A stretch of 64,000 nt of DNA from Paenibacillus sp. Root444D2. Its GTDB lineage: Bacteria; Bacillota; Bacilli; Paenibacillales; NBRC-103111. The number at the start of each line of letters is the position of its first letter. Position 1 is the first letter of the stretch. This document shows, one piece after another, positions 33,667-41,756 of the stretch. The stretch spans positions 41,941 to 105,940 of the forward strand of contig NZ_LMEO01000010.1 of the NCBI RefSeq assembly GCF_001426375.1, read 5' to 3'. The notes beneath the pieces were generated by a model. It was not told the origin of the DNA. It searched no databases and saw only the letters and a program-made list of their open reading frames with translations. Both the position numbers and the translations under genes were made by a program.

Positions 33667-33713
33667 AAAAGGGCTAACCAGAGGCTTGCAGCCTTGTGGA
33701 TAGCCCTTTTTTT
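33667..33713 (+). terminator. Intrinsic terminator of the DUF2231 gene
   Basis: AAAAGGGCTA pairs with TAGCCCTTTT, with an inner partly paired loop and a T-run. Confidence 0.88.
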
Positions 33714-33736
33714 GTTATGAATGGTCAGAGTCAGAG

Positions 33737-33913
33737 CTACTTGTCCCGAACCAACTCCAGCTCCTCCAGTGTATAACGATGTTCCCACAAAAATATCATA
33801 TCGTACTGTATCGAATCCCTTTCGACAAAGCGCGCGATGCCTGCGATGACTCCACCAATAATAACTCCAAAAACGACAATCCAACCCATCAGAGCAAACA
33901 CTTGATCGACCAT
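33737..33913 (-). CDS. Small membrane protein (58 residues), unknown function
   Basis: One transmembrane helix (GWIVVFGVIIGGVIAGIARF) is followed by a charged cytosolic tail (WEHRYTLEELELVRDK). Two ATG codons lie six bases apart; AGGGGAG is correctly spaced only for the second (33911-33913). It is convergent with the DUF2231 gene. No family is recognised, but ribosome binding site and composition support it as real. Confidence 0.65.
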   Translation of the reverse strand: MVDQVFALMGWIVVFGVIIGGVIAGIARFVERDSIQYDMIFLWEHRYTLEELELVRDK

Positions 33914-33957
33914 GCACATCCACTCCCCTTAAAGCTTTCCGTAGGATAGCTATCTTC

Positions 33958-34050
33958 GTAGATAAGAAAGTATAAGTTTTATTACACTTCGCGTCATCAG
34001 TCTTGACAAACGCACTCGTCCCAGAAGGATGACGGAGTCGTTTATCCTTG
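33958..34050. repeat. 92-bp double-hairpin repeat (copy B2)
   Basis: Same family as 23972-24063 and 60163-60256, with differences in the first hairpin (AAGTATAA, then TTATTACACTT) but full conservation of ACTCGTCCCAGAAGGA and GGAGTCGTTTATCCTTG. It lies between the small membrane gene and the exporter operon promoter. Confidence 0.8.
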
Positions 34051-34201
34051 GTAAGCGTTGGCCCTATGCGCTATGAACCTATATACTATGGATATGCCGC
34101 CATATTTTGAAACATGTGTGACAATTCAAAGGGGTTAAAAGGCGAGTAAATGCATCCGAAATGTCGAGGTAAGATAGTTCGTTTATAGTCTTTCTATCCG
34201 G

Positions 34202-34231
34202 TTGACACAGACTCGTCAAGGATGTTAAGAT
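34202..34231 (+). promoter_or_regulatory. Promoter of the leader-peptide/ABC exporter operon
   Basis: TTGACA (34202-34207) and TAAGAT (34226-34231) are separated by 18 bp. Transcription would begin near 34238, about 86 nt before the leader peptide start. Confidence 0.65.
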
Positions 34232-34323
34232 CACCTCTGTAAGCACGAATATACAACTTTTGGAAAAGAAAACAGTTACGAATGCAAGCCTACTTACAAC
34301 AACACTAAAGGAGGGTTTCAAAA

Positions 34324-34425
34324 ATGATTGATATGGTTATGGATCCTATTGCCCATCGCAGATTTACAAATAAAAACCATACAATTTCATATTTTGTAAC
34401 CCGATTGTTAGCCGGAAGCGCATGA
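34324..34425 (+). CDS. Leader peptide (33 residues) of the ABC exporter operon
   Basis: ATG 34324 lies behind a very strong AAAGGAGGG site and encodes MIDMVMDPIAHRRFTNKNHT then ISYFVTRLLAGSA. Codons 24-27 (34393-34403) are complementary to the ascending arm of the terminator that follows, so ribosome position on this peptide should decide whether the downstream genes are read. This is the layout of B. subtilis bmrB, where ribosome-stalling antibiotics turn on bmrCD. No other function is expected for the peptide. Confidence 0.75.
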   Translation: MIDMVMDPIAHRRFTNKNHTISYFVTRLLAGSA

Positions 34426-34487
34426 TTTGTGCTTGTTCGGCTGCTGCCGCCCCTTCACATACGCTAATTAAAAGCGCGGGTTACGAA
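34393..34487 (+). promoter_or_regulatory. Antiterminator pairing region
   Basis: TTTGTAACCCG (34393-34403, inside the leader peptide) can pair over 11 bp with CGGGTTACGAA (34477-34487), one of the pairs being G-U. This is mutually exclusive with the terminator at 34471-34509. Confidence 0.75.
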
Positions 34488-34509
34488 GAAGTTCGTAACG
34501 AGCGCTTTT
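34471..34509 (+). terminator. Attenuator terminator in the exporter leader
   Basis: AAAGCGC and GTTACGAA form the ascending arm, GAAG the loop, TTCGTAAC and GCGCTTT the descending arm, followed by TTC. It lies 46 bp after the leader stop codon and 99 bp before the first ABC gene. Confidence 0.85.
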
Positions 34510-34607
34510 CTGTTTCATAGAAGGCATATCGCTGCGTGCGGTGTGCCTTTTTTGTGTGGATTTAGGTCATTTTGGACAGCACCATTTGAGAGGAGTGACA
34601 TCATTAC

Positions 34608-36353
34608 ATGTTTACGGTATTAAAAAAGTTAGCTTGGTATTTCCGGATGAATTGGATTCGTTATACGATCGCTATTGGACTGCTTATTATTGTTGGAATC
34701 ATTGATGTAATTCCACCGAAATTGATTGGCTACGCGATTGATGGTATACACATGGGAACTTTGACTGGCAGTAAATTGATCCAATTGCTCGCTTTTTGGG
34801 GGGCGTTAATTGTAGCTGGGTATGGGTTATCCTACGTCTGGCTGTATCAGCTATTTGGCGGAGCATTCGTACTGGAACGTATTCTTCGGTCTCGGTTGAT
34901 GAGGCAGCTGCTGCGGATGACGCCTACCTTCTATGAGCGCAATCGCACGGGTGATCTGATGGCGAGAGCAACGAATGACCTGCAAGCGGTGTCGACGACA
35001 GCGGGCTTTGGGATTTTGACCTTCGTAGACTCGACGTTATTTATGCTTACCATCCTAAGTATGATGGGCTTCTTTATTAGCTGGAAGCTGACTCTCGCTT
35101 CGATTCTCCCGCTGCCGATTATGGCAGTTGCGATTACGATCTATGGGGGGCGTATCCACGAGAGATTCTTGCTCGCTCAGAATGCTTTTGGAGAAATGAA
35201 TGATCGGGTGTTGGAGACGATAGCCGGGGTTCGCGTTATTCGCGCTTTTGTACAAGAGAAAGCCAGTGAACAAAGCTTCAAAACAATGACAGACGATGTA
35301 TATCGCAAAAATATTGCGGTTGCGGTGATCGACGCCCTTTTTGAACCAACGGTCAAAATCCTAGTAGGCATTTCCTACTTAATCGGATTATGTTACGGCG
35401 GATATTTAGTGTTTCACAGTGAACTGACTCTCGGAGAGCTCGTGTCCTTCAATACATTCCTTGGGATGCTAATCTGGCCGATGTTCGCAATTGGCGAGTT
35501 GATGAACATTATGCAGCGCGGGAATGCCTCCCTTGATCGGGTTAATGAAACACTTGGTTACAAGCCGGATGTAAAAGAAGACCCAAAAGCGACGACACTG
35601 CTGCTGCCGAATTCGATTAGTTTTAAAGAAGTAACCTTCCGCTATCCTTCTTCTTCTATTGATAACTTGGTGAATATTAATTTTCATCTACAGCGTGGAC
35701 AGACGCTCGGAATTGTAGGACGTACTGGAAGCGGCAAAACAACGCTGCTTAAACAGCTGCTGAGAGAGTATCCATTAGGTCAAGGTGCGATTGCTATATC
35801 GGAAACGCCAATCGAGAAGTTAACCATTGACACTCTTCATGGCTGGATGGGTTACGTGCCGCAAGAGCCGATTCTTTTCTCCAAAACAGTGAAAGAGAAC
35901 ATTATGTTTGGACGCAGCCAAGGAACCGAGGAAGAGCTATTGCAGGCACTTGAGCTAGCCGCTTTCCGCAAGGACGTAGAGTTCTTACCGGAAGGTCTTC
36001 AAACGTTGGTAGGTGAAAAAGGCGTTGCCTTATCCGGCGGCCAGAAACAGCGCGTTTCGATCGCACGGGCACTTTATGTAGACCCCGAAATTCTCATGCT
36101 GGATGACGCGCTATCTGCGGTGGACGCCAAAACAGAGGCTGAAATCATTCGCGGCATCCGGTCGGAACGAGCTGGCAAAACGACACTCATCACAACGCAC
36201 CGACTCTCCGCTGTTCAACACGCGGATTGGATTCTTGTGCTGGATGAGGGGTATATCGTGGAAGAAGGTACGCATGAGCAGCTTGTCGCACTCGGCGGCT
36301 GGTATAAAGAGCAGTATGACCGTCAGCAGTTAGAAGAGCAGACGAAGGTTTAG
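34608..36353 (+). CDS. bmrC: ABC exporter half-transporter, BmrC/YheI type (degenerate ATP site)
   Basis: This 581-residue protein has six transmembrane helices and a C-terminal ATPase domain: Walker A GRTGSGKTT, signature LSGGQKQR, Walker B ILMLDDALS. The catalytic glutamate after Walker B is aspartate D500, the same degeneration and position known for B. subtilis BmrC, so this subunit carries the non-catalytic half of the composite site. It pairs with the product of the next gene, 25 bp downstream. The operon is preceded by a leader-peptide attenuator, supporting a drug-export role. Confidence 0.92.
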   Translation: MFTVLKKLAWYFRMNWIRYTIAIGLLIIVGIIDVIPPKLIGYAIDGIHMGTLTGSKLIQLLAFWGALIVAGYGLSYVWLYQLFGGAFVLERILRSRLMRQLLRMTPTFYERNRTGDLMARATNDLQAVSTTAGFGILTFVDSTLFMLTILSMMGFFISWKLTLASILPLPIMAVAITIYGGRIHERFLLAQNAFGEMNDRVLETIAGVRVIRAFVQEKASEQSFKTMTDDVYRKNIAVAVIDALFEPTVKILVGISYLIGLCYGGYLVFHSELTLGELVSFNTFLGMLIWPMFAIGELMNIMQRGNASLDRVNETLGYKPDVKEDPKATTLLLPNSISFKEVTFRYPSSSIDNLVNINFHLQRGQTLGIVGRTGSGKTTLLKQLLREYPLGQGAIAISETPIEKLTIDTLHGWMGYVPQEPILFSKTVKENIMFGRSQGTEEELLQALELAAFRKDVEFLPEGLQTLVGEKGVALSGGQKQRVSIARALYVDPEILMLDDALSAVDAKTEAEIIRGIRSERAGKTTLITTHRLSAVQHADWILVLDEGYIVEEGTHEQLVALGGWYKEQYDRQQLEEQTKV

Positions 36354-36378
36354 TAAATAGATATCCGATGAAAAGAAG

Positions 36379-38442
36379 GTGAGAACCCTGAAACAGACAG
36401 GAAAGCGATTATTTCAATACGCGGCGTTATTCAAGAAGCCCCTGCTCATTGCACTGTTATTCTTATCGATCGCGGTGGCTACGGAGCTGGCAGGACCTTT
36501 TATCGCGAGACAGATGATTGATACACACATTCTCGGTATCGAGAAGCCGTGGTACGAGACAACATCTGCGACGCAGACTGGCAAGGCAGTCCCGGCGAAT
36601 GGGATTTTATATAAACGAAGCGACAACTTCGCAGAAGGCGAGCCGAAAGGGAAGGAAGTTCGCATTTTGCAGGTGGGCAGCCAGTTCGTATGGGTGGATC
36701 AGCCGATCGCCTTTGATGGCGTACGCAAGCTAGCCGAAGATGGTAAGCTTTCAATTACACAGGGGACGGAAAAAGCGGAGTATGCGGTTAAGAAACTGAG
36801 TATTCAAGAGCTTTACACGTTCTATAAACCGGAATTTAACAGTCTAATGAAGCTTGCAGGCTTATATTTACTGCTAATCATTATTGGTGCAGGCTTTACC
36901 TATGGACAAAAATATTTACTTCAATCGGCGGCGAATCGGATTATTCAACGCATGAGAAGTGATGTTTTTGCACAAATTCAGCGACTGCCGATCAACTATT
37001 TTGATAATCAGCCTGCGGGTAAAATTGTATCGAGGATTACAAATGATACGGAGTCAGTCAGGGATCTGTATGTACAGGTGCTTGCGAACTTTTTTACAGG
37101 TACGATCTATATCGTGGGCATCATCGCGGCTTTATTCGTTCTAGATTACAGATTGGCTTTATTCACACTTCCGGTTATTCCGCTGCTATATATATGGATC
37201 CTTGTTTACCGTAAATATGCCTCCTTCTATAATCATGAAATTCGGGAACGGATTGGCTCGATCAATGGGATGATCAATGAGGCAATTCAAGGCATGACGA
37301 TCATTCAAGCTTTTCGCCGGCAAAAGGAAACGATCCAAGAATTTGAGCAATTAAACGATGAATATACAAAATATCAGAATAAATTGCTTAGCTTGAACTC
37401 GCTGACCTCTCATAACCTGATGAATGTGGTCCGGAATTTGTTCTTCTTCGGTTTGATCTGGTATGTCGGGGGCAGTTCAATCAACACGTTGATTACCGTC
37501 GGTGTACTGTACGCTTTCGTCGATTATCTGAATCGGATGTTTCATCCGATGGTCGGGATTGTCAACCAATTGCCGAATTTGGAGCGTGCGCTAGTATCCG
37601 CTGACCGTGTATTCGAGCTGCTTGATGAGCAGGGCATCGACGTGGCTGCGGAGAAATCGGTTCGCTATCTAGGCAATGTGAAGTTCGAGCATGTTCGCTT
37701 CGCCTACAAAGAAGGGGAGGATGTGCTCAAGGACATCACTTTCGAGGCCAAGCAAGGGCAGACGGTGGCGCTTGTCGGACATACCGGATCGGGCAAAAGC
37801 TCGATCTTGAACCTGCTCTTCCGCTTCTACGATGTGAACGAAGGCCGGATCACGGTGGACGGCCGCGATGTGCGGGAGATGCCCAAACAGCTGCTGCGTC
37901 AGCATATGGGCATCGTGCTGCAAGATCCGTTCCTGTTCACAGGGACGATCGCGTCCAATGTTAGCCTGGACGATCCGTCCATCACCCGGGAACGGGTGGA
38001 GGCTGCTCTGCGCGAAGTTGGCGCAGATGAGATGTTCAAGAGCTTGCCGCACGGCATCGATGAGCCCGTGATTGAGAAGGGCAGCACGCTGTCTGCCGGA
38101 CAGCGGCAGCTGATTTCTTTTGCCCGGGCGCTGGCGTTCGACCCGGCGATTTTGATCCTCGATGAGGCGACGGCTTCCATCGACACAGAGACCGAGGCCA
38201 TTATTCAGGCCGCGCTCGAAGTGCTATCGAAGGGGCGGACCACCTTCATCATTGCCCACCGTCTGTCGACGATTAAAAGCGCCGACCAGATTCTTGTGCT
38301 CGACCATGGCGAGATCGTCGAGCGCGGCAATCACGAGGAGCTGATGGGGCTCCTCGGTCGGTACTATCAGATGTACCAGCTGCAGCAGGGACATCCGGAA
38401 ACGGCCTCGGCCGCTGAAAGTGAAGTGCGCAGCATGTTGTAG
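36379..38442 (+). CDS. bmrD: ABC exporter half-transporter, BmrD/YheH type (catalytic subunit)
   Basis: Up to 687 residues. A long extracytoplasmic insertion of about 90 residues lies between TM1 and TM2 (roughly 60-150), typical of BmrD. The ATPase domain has Walker A GHTGSGKSS, signature LSAGQRQL, and Walker B ILILDEAT with the catalytic glutamate E596 intact. The GTG at 36379 gives the longest frame, but AAGGTGAG is spaced for CTG 36388, three codons later (KQTGKRLFQYAALF), so a rare CTG start is likely. It forms a heterodimeric multidrug exporter with the preceding gene. Confidence 0.92.
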   Translation: MRTLKQTGKRLFQYAALFKKPLLIALLFLSIAVATELAGPFIARQMIDTHILGIEKPWYETTSATQTGKAVPANGILYKRSDNFAEGEPKGKEVRILQVGSQFVWVDQPIAFDGVRKLAEDGKLSITQGTEKAEYAVKKLSIQELYTFYKPEFNSLMKLAGLYLLLIIIGAGFTYGQKYLLQSAANRIIQRMRSDVFAQIQRLPINYFDNQPAGKIVSRITNDTESVRDLYVQVLANFFTGTIYIVGIIAALFVLDYRLALFTLPVIPLLYIWILVYRKYASFYNHEIRERIGSINGMINEAIQGMTIIQAFRRQKETIQEFEQLNDEYTKYQNKLLSLNSLTSHNLMNVVRNLFFFGLIWYVGGSSINTLITVGVLYAFVDYLNRMFHPMVGIVNQLPNLERALVSADRVFELLDEQGIDVAAEKSVRYLGNVKFEHVRFAYKEGEDVLKDITFEAKQGQTVALVGHTGSGKSSILNLLFRFYDVNEGRITVDGRDVREMPKQLLRQHMGIVLQDPFLFTGTIASNVSLDDPSITRERVEAALREVGADEMFKSLPHGIDEPVIEKGSTLSAGQRQLISFARALAFDPAILILDEATASIDTETEAIIQAALEVLSKGRTTFIIAHRLSTIKSADQILVLDHGEIVERGNHEELMGLLGRYYQMYQLQQGHPETASAAESEVRSML

Positions 38443-38449
38443 GGCAGGG

Positions 38450-38495
38450 AGCCAGCCGTCGGACCTATTGTCCGGAGGCTGGCTTTGGCTTTTCT
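38450..38495 (+). terminator. Terminator of the exporter operon
   Basis: AGCCAGCC pairs with GGCTGGCT, with an inner GGAC/GTCC stem, followed by TTGGCTTTTCT. Confidence 0.75.
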
Positions 38496-38706
38496 GAGAA
38501 ACGGTAAATGAAATGTTGCTGTCATCGTATCATTGATCGTACAGCATGGTTGCGTATTTCTTGCATTTGATCAGCAATAGTTTCACTACCCTTTAGGAAA
38601 TTGAGGTAAAGAAAAAGCCTACCGAATGGTAGACTTTGTATGATATATTAAGTTAGTACAGGACAACCTTGGGTGAGCATTCTCCTCCAGAAAGGAGGGT
38701 GATGCC

Positions 38707-38793
38707 ATGGAAACTTTCCAAACGATTGTAATCATGCTTGCGTTCGGTAGCTTTATACTGGCGCTATTGACATACATCGATAAACGAAAGTAA
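38707..38793 (+). CDS. Putative holin-like type I toxin (28 residues)
   Basis: METFQTIVIMLAFGSFILAL is followed by LTYIDKRK: a single hydrophobic helix with a short positive tail, the form of the holin-like (TxpA/Hol-Tox-like) toxins of Firmicutes. The ribosome binding site is exceptionally strong (AAAGGAGGGTGATG) and is itself masked by an upstream CTCCT (38691-38695 region), as in many type I toxins. A terminator lies at 38873 and an oppositely directed promoter at 38910-38938 would produce an antisense RNA covering its 3' part. Overexpression would be expected to damage the membrane. Confidence 0.78.
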   Translation: METFQTIVIMLAFGSFILALLTYIDKRK

Positions 38794-38903
38794 CCCACTC
38801 TTAGGTTGAAGGCCTAGTGGGTTACTGCTCTGCGTTACTACCCGGAGGGTATTCACACCCAAGTCTGTGCAGGAGATGGTGTTGGCCGCACCGTCTCTTT
38901 GTT
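38785..38903 (-). ncRNA. Candidate antisense RNA antitoxin
   Basis: Transcription from the minus-strand promoter at 38910-38938 would start near 38903 and run to the hairpin 38790-38825 (GTAACCCACT / AGTGGGTTAC), whose minus-strand tail is TTTCGTTT. This gives an RNA of about 115 nt complementary to the 3' end and untranslated region of the toxin mRNA. Ends are inferred from signals only. Confidence 0.6.
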
Positions 38904-38906
38904 ATT
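38873..38906 (+). terminator. Terminator of the toxin mRNA
   Basis: GAGATGGTG-TTGGCCG-CACCGTCTC is followed by TTTGTTATT, with one G-U pair. Confidence 0.75.
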
Positions 38907-38909
38907 ATA

Positions 38910-38938
38910 ATCATACTACGTATGCTTTAGACACGCAA
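38910..38938 (-). promoter_or_regulatory. Promoter of the antisense RNA
   Basis: On the minus strand TTGCGT (38938-38933) and TATGAT (38915-38910) are separated by exactly 17 bp, directed towards the toxin gene. Confidence 0.65.
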
Positions 38939-39079
38939 TATAAAAGGGAAACAGCCTGTTGCAGCATCTGAACTAGAATGAACTCCACTACGGACGAGGC
39001 TATTTAACCGCACTAAAGACTATCTGTCGGCGCTATGCTACAATAAGAAATATTTCCCTATTTGAAATGGAGGAGCATC

Positions 39080-39394
39080 ATGCGTCCAGAAACGATTCGA
39101 ATATTAAACTTGCTTCAGCTGCTGTCCGAAATTGCTATTGCTGTCGGATACTTGCTTGGTCTTATTCCGTTTGTATATTTGTGGTCGTGCTCGTGGGTGA
39201 TCCCGCTCGTGTTTGTCAACCTGGTTTTTGCCATACTTACAAGCAATGGGACCACGACAAAGACGGTCATCAATATTGCTATGGCTTTCTTGAGTTTTAT
39301 TCCTGTAGCGGGGTACCTTTTCCGTGTGATTGGGATCGTTGTTTCATGGATCAACATCCAGGCATTGGCGAAGGGGAGAAGCAGAGGGTACTAG
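39080..39394 (+). CDS. Small membrane protein, unknown function (104 residues)
   Basis: Three hydrophobic segments are visible (LLSEIAIAVGYLLGLIPFVY, VIPLVFVNLVFAILTS, INIAMAFLSFIPVAGYLFRV). ATG 39080 follows GGAGGAGC; the longer TTG frame has no such site. A strong terminator follows. No family is recognised. Confidence 0.75.
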   Translation: MRPETIRILNLLQLLSEIAIAVGYLLGLIPFVYLWSCSWVIPLVFVNLVFAILTSNGTTTKTVINIAMAFLSFIPVAGYLFRVIGIVVSWINIQALAKGRSRGY

Positions 39395-39408
39395 TTGTTC
39401 GTACAAAA

Positions 39409-39457
39409 AAAAGACGGATGGAAGGCTGATTTAACTGGCTTCCATCCGTCTTTTTTT
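39409..39457 (+). terminator. Strong intrinsic terminator
   Basis: AAAGACGGATGGAAG pairs with CTTCCATCCGTCTTT, with a 14-base loop and a T-run. Confidence 0.92.
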
Positions 39458-39496
39458 ACAGAATTTTTGGTTGAGGGGGTGTGGTGAAGAAGTTAA

Positions 39497-39790
39497 TAAG
39501 GCAAGGCAAGTTGTACTGCGTACAACAATTTCCTTGATTTCTGCTTGGAAAGCTCAGATTGTTGTAAATGCTGCAACAATTTAGTCCGTTTATAGGCTAT
39601 AGAGCTACTTTAGGCTAAAATTGTTGTATTTTTTGCAACAATCGTGCGGATAACAGAGGATTAGCTTGTCTAAAGTTGTACGAAGTACAACAATCACACG
39701 GATGGGTAAGTAATTGTTTCAGCATTACGTCTCTTGGGCATAGATTGCTTTGCACCAACCATAAATCACTCACAACCAAGGACGCAGCAA
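39497..39790. repeat. Palindrome array, TTGTTGTA/TACAACAA family (copy A2, long form)
   Basis: Palindromes are centred at 39518, 39569, 39631 and 39683 (spacings 51, 62, 52). The sequence between and after them, up to the CTCACAACCAAGGACG tail at about 39785, is also shared with copy A4 (59859-60150). It fills most of the 481-bp gap 39395-39875. Confidence 0.87.
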
Positions 39791-39810
39791 AACGTGTGTT
39801 ATATTTTGTT

Positions 39811-39875
39811 TGCTCTGTTGCTCTGTTCTTTTCCGCTCTGTTCTGTTCTGCTCCGTTCTGCCCTGCTCCGCTCCA
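39811..39875. repeat. Pyrimidine-rich short tandem repeat
   Basis: Units of 5/10 bp resembling CTGTT and CTGCT run up to the stop codon of the NmrA-like gene on the minus strand. Confidence 0.7.
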
Positions 39876-40499
39876 CTAATAAGCAATCCCCACACGACAC
39901 CCCACATACTCTCCCGCGAGAGCGACTCGGTAGGTGAAAGCCGCGGTGTCGCCCACGGAGATGGACATCCCGCCTTCGGGCAAATAGTCCCGCTCGGCGC
40001 GGTACTGTCCCTGTGGCTCGCCGTCGGGTAAATAAGTTGGACAGACGACTGTCCAACTTAATCCCGAGGCGGCGAGCTGCTCCCACGCTCTGCGGTGCTC
40101 TTCGGCCGCCCGCGTTGATGAGCGCCGGGAGTCCGGCGCCTCATAGCGCAGCAAGCCGGGATGCTCTCTGCTTTGCAGGATGCCGGCTGTACCGACAGTG
40201 ACTATTCGGCTTACGCCGTGTGTCTTCATAGCCTCAATGAGATGAGGCGTAAACTCGGTCAGCACCGTGCCGCCATCGGTGCCGAGGCAGCTTATGACCA
40301 GCTCCGCCCCGCGGAGGGCAGCCAGTAGATTTACACCGTTACGAGCGTCCCCTTGAAGAATAGTTAAGCCTTCGGAGTGAATCCCTTTGAGCTTCTCTAG
40401 GCTTCGAACGAGTGCAGTGACTTCGTGTCCGTCCGCTAGTGCTTTTTCCAAAATTCTTCTTCCTACTCTACCTGTGGATCCTAGTATGAGAATATGCAC
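39876..40499 (-). CDS. NAD(P)-binding NmrA-like oxidoreductase
   Basis: This 207-residue atypical SDR has a nucleotide-binding loop GSTGRVGRRI near the N-terminus and GAELVISCLGTDGGTVL, with no classical YxxxK pair, as in the SDR_a5/NmrA-like group. It starts at GTG 40499 after a GGGGG site. A Fur-like box lies 20-40 bp upstream, suggesting iron control. The role is unknown; relatives include flavin or biliverdin reductase-like and redox-sensing proteins. Confidence 0.83.
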   Translation of the reverse strand: MHILILGSTGRVGRRILEKALADGHEVTALVRSLEKLKGIHSEGLTILQGDARNGVNLLAALRGAELVISCLGTDGGTVLTEFTPHLIEAMKTHGVSRIVTVGTAGILQSREHPGLLRYEAPDSRRSSTRAAEEHRRAWEQLAASGLSWTVVCPTYLPDGEPQGQYRAERDYLPEGGMSISVGDTAAFTYRVALAGEYVGCRVGIAY

Positions 40500-40518
40500 G
40501 GTGGTTCCCCCTTGTTTC

Positions 40519-40537
40519 GTTAATGGTTATCATTATT
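40519..40537. promoter_or_regulatory. Fur-like box
   Basis: Read on the minus strand, AATAATGATAACCATTAAC agrees with the Fur consensus at 16 of 19 positions. It lies just upstream of the NmrA-like gene. Confidence 0.6.
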
Positions 40538-40615
40538 ATACGCTTATCACACTGAGGGAGGAAATTTCCTCGCATACCAAAAAGAGCTCGTGCTCGTATT
40601 CTCTTCCATGATAGA

Positions 40616-40643
40616 TACCCCATCCCTTTGTTCAGATGGGGTA
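40616..40643. other. Hairpin without U-tract
   Basis: TACCCCATC pairs perfectly with GATGGGGTA across a 10-base loop. It lies between the NmrA-like promoter and rluF. It may be a leader element or a boundary; no assignment. Confidence 0.4.
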
Positions 40644-40760
40644 GGAATCTATTACAATATGTTCCCTGCATCGACCCCTTTGAACGCTACTTGAACCGAG
40701 TAAGCGAATCCAGCATAATAGTAGGTACTTAATTACGGCATAGAAGGGAATTTCCCAAGC

Positions 40761-41471
40761 ATGAGAATTAATAAATTTATTAGCGAAACCGGTGTTTGCT
40801 CCAGACGGGAAGCGGACAAGTGGGTAGAGGCGAAGCGCGTTACGATTAATGGTGAGGTTGCCGGACTGGGGAGTGTCGTTGGCCCTGGGGATGAAGTTCG
40901 GGTCGATGGTCGACCGATTGGCGAGAAGAAGGAGCATGTTTATATTGCACTTAATAAGCCTGTGGGGATTACAAGTACAACAGAGGCGCATATCAGAGGC
41001 AACATTGTTGATTTCGTCGGGCATTCAGAGCGCATTTTTCCGATCGGCAGACTGGATAAAGATTCCGAAGGGCTTATCCTTCTGACCAATAACGGAGATA
41101 TTGTGAACCAGATTCTGCGCGCGGAGAACAACCATGATAAAGAATACATCGTGACGGTCAATCGACCGATTACACCGATGTTTTTGCAAGGAATGGCTAG
41201 CGGGGTCCGAATTCTGGGCACGATGACGAAGCCTTGTGAGATTTACCAAGTTGGTGACCGCGTTTTCCGAATCATTCTCACACAAGGGCTTAACCGCCAA
41301 ATTCGCCGGATGTGCGAAGCGTTCGGGTATCGGGTGGTGCGTCTGCAGAGGGTTCGGATCATGCATATCCATCTGGGCAATTTGAAGGTTGGTAAATGGC
41401 GGAATTTGACGCAAGGTGAAATGCAGGATTTAATGCATACACTTAGCAAAGAGAACAGCCAATCAAGATGA
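40761..41471 (+). CDS. rluF: 23S rRNA pseudouridine synthase (RluF type)
   Basis: This 236-residue protein has an N-terminal S4 RNA-binding domain (MRINKFISETGVCSRREADK), then the RsuA-family catalytic motif with the active aspartate in IGRLDKDSEGL, the segment NKPVGITSTTE and the C-terminal LTQGLNRQIRRMCE typical of RluF/RluB. The start follows AAGGGA. It modifies a uridine in 23S rRNA (position 2604 in E. coli numbering). Single gene. Confidence 0.92.
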   Translation: MRINKFISETGVCSRREADKWVEAKRVTINGEVAGLGSVVGPGDEVRVDGRPIGEKKEHVYIALNKPVGITSTTEAHIRGNIVDFVGHSERIFPIGRLDKDSEGLILLTNNGDIVNQILRAENNHDKEYIVTVNRPITPMFLQGMASGVRILGTMTKPCEIYQVGDRVFRIILTQGLNRQIRRMCEAFGYRVVRLQRVRIMHIHLGNLKVGKWRNLTQGEMQDLMHTLSKENSQSR

Positions 41472-41756
41472 GCCATAACCTGTTGTAGTAATAATTGCAG
41501 TGAAATTTTACACATGTTTGGCATTCGATAAAAGGGTGCTCAGATATGTGTTTTTTGTTGAGTAATCCTAGTTTTTTAGCCTTAAATCGTTTCGATCTAG
41601 TGACATTTCGTGTAAATAAAAATATATAGCAGTAATCGAGTTTCCTAAAGCAACTTTTTTCCAGTTTTATACGTCAAGGATTATTATGGAATCTCTATGC
41701 TTCTAAAGAATTAAAGCTGTTTTGAGGAACGTAAAAAGTTGAGGAGGAAGATGACT

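Noticed and set aside
39497..39790. CRISPR-like look of the palindrome arrays (short repeat, 30-40 bp spacer)
   Set aside because: Spacers are conserved between arrays instead of unique, repeats are imperfect with different spacer lengths (52 and 62 bp period), and there are no cas genes in the window.
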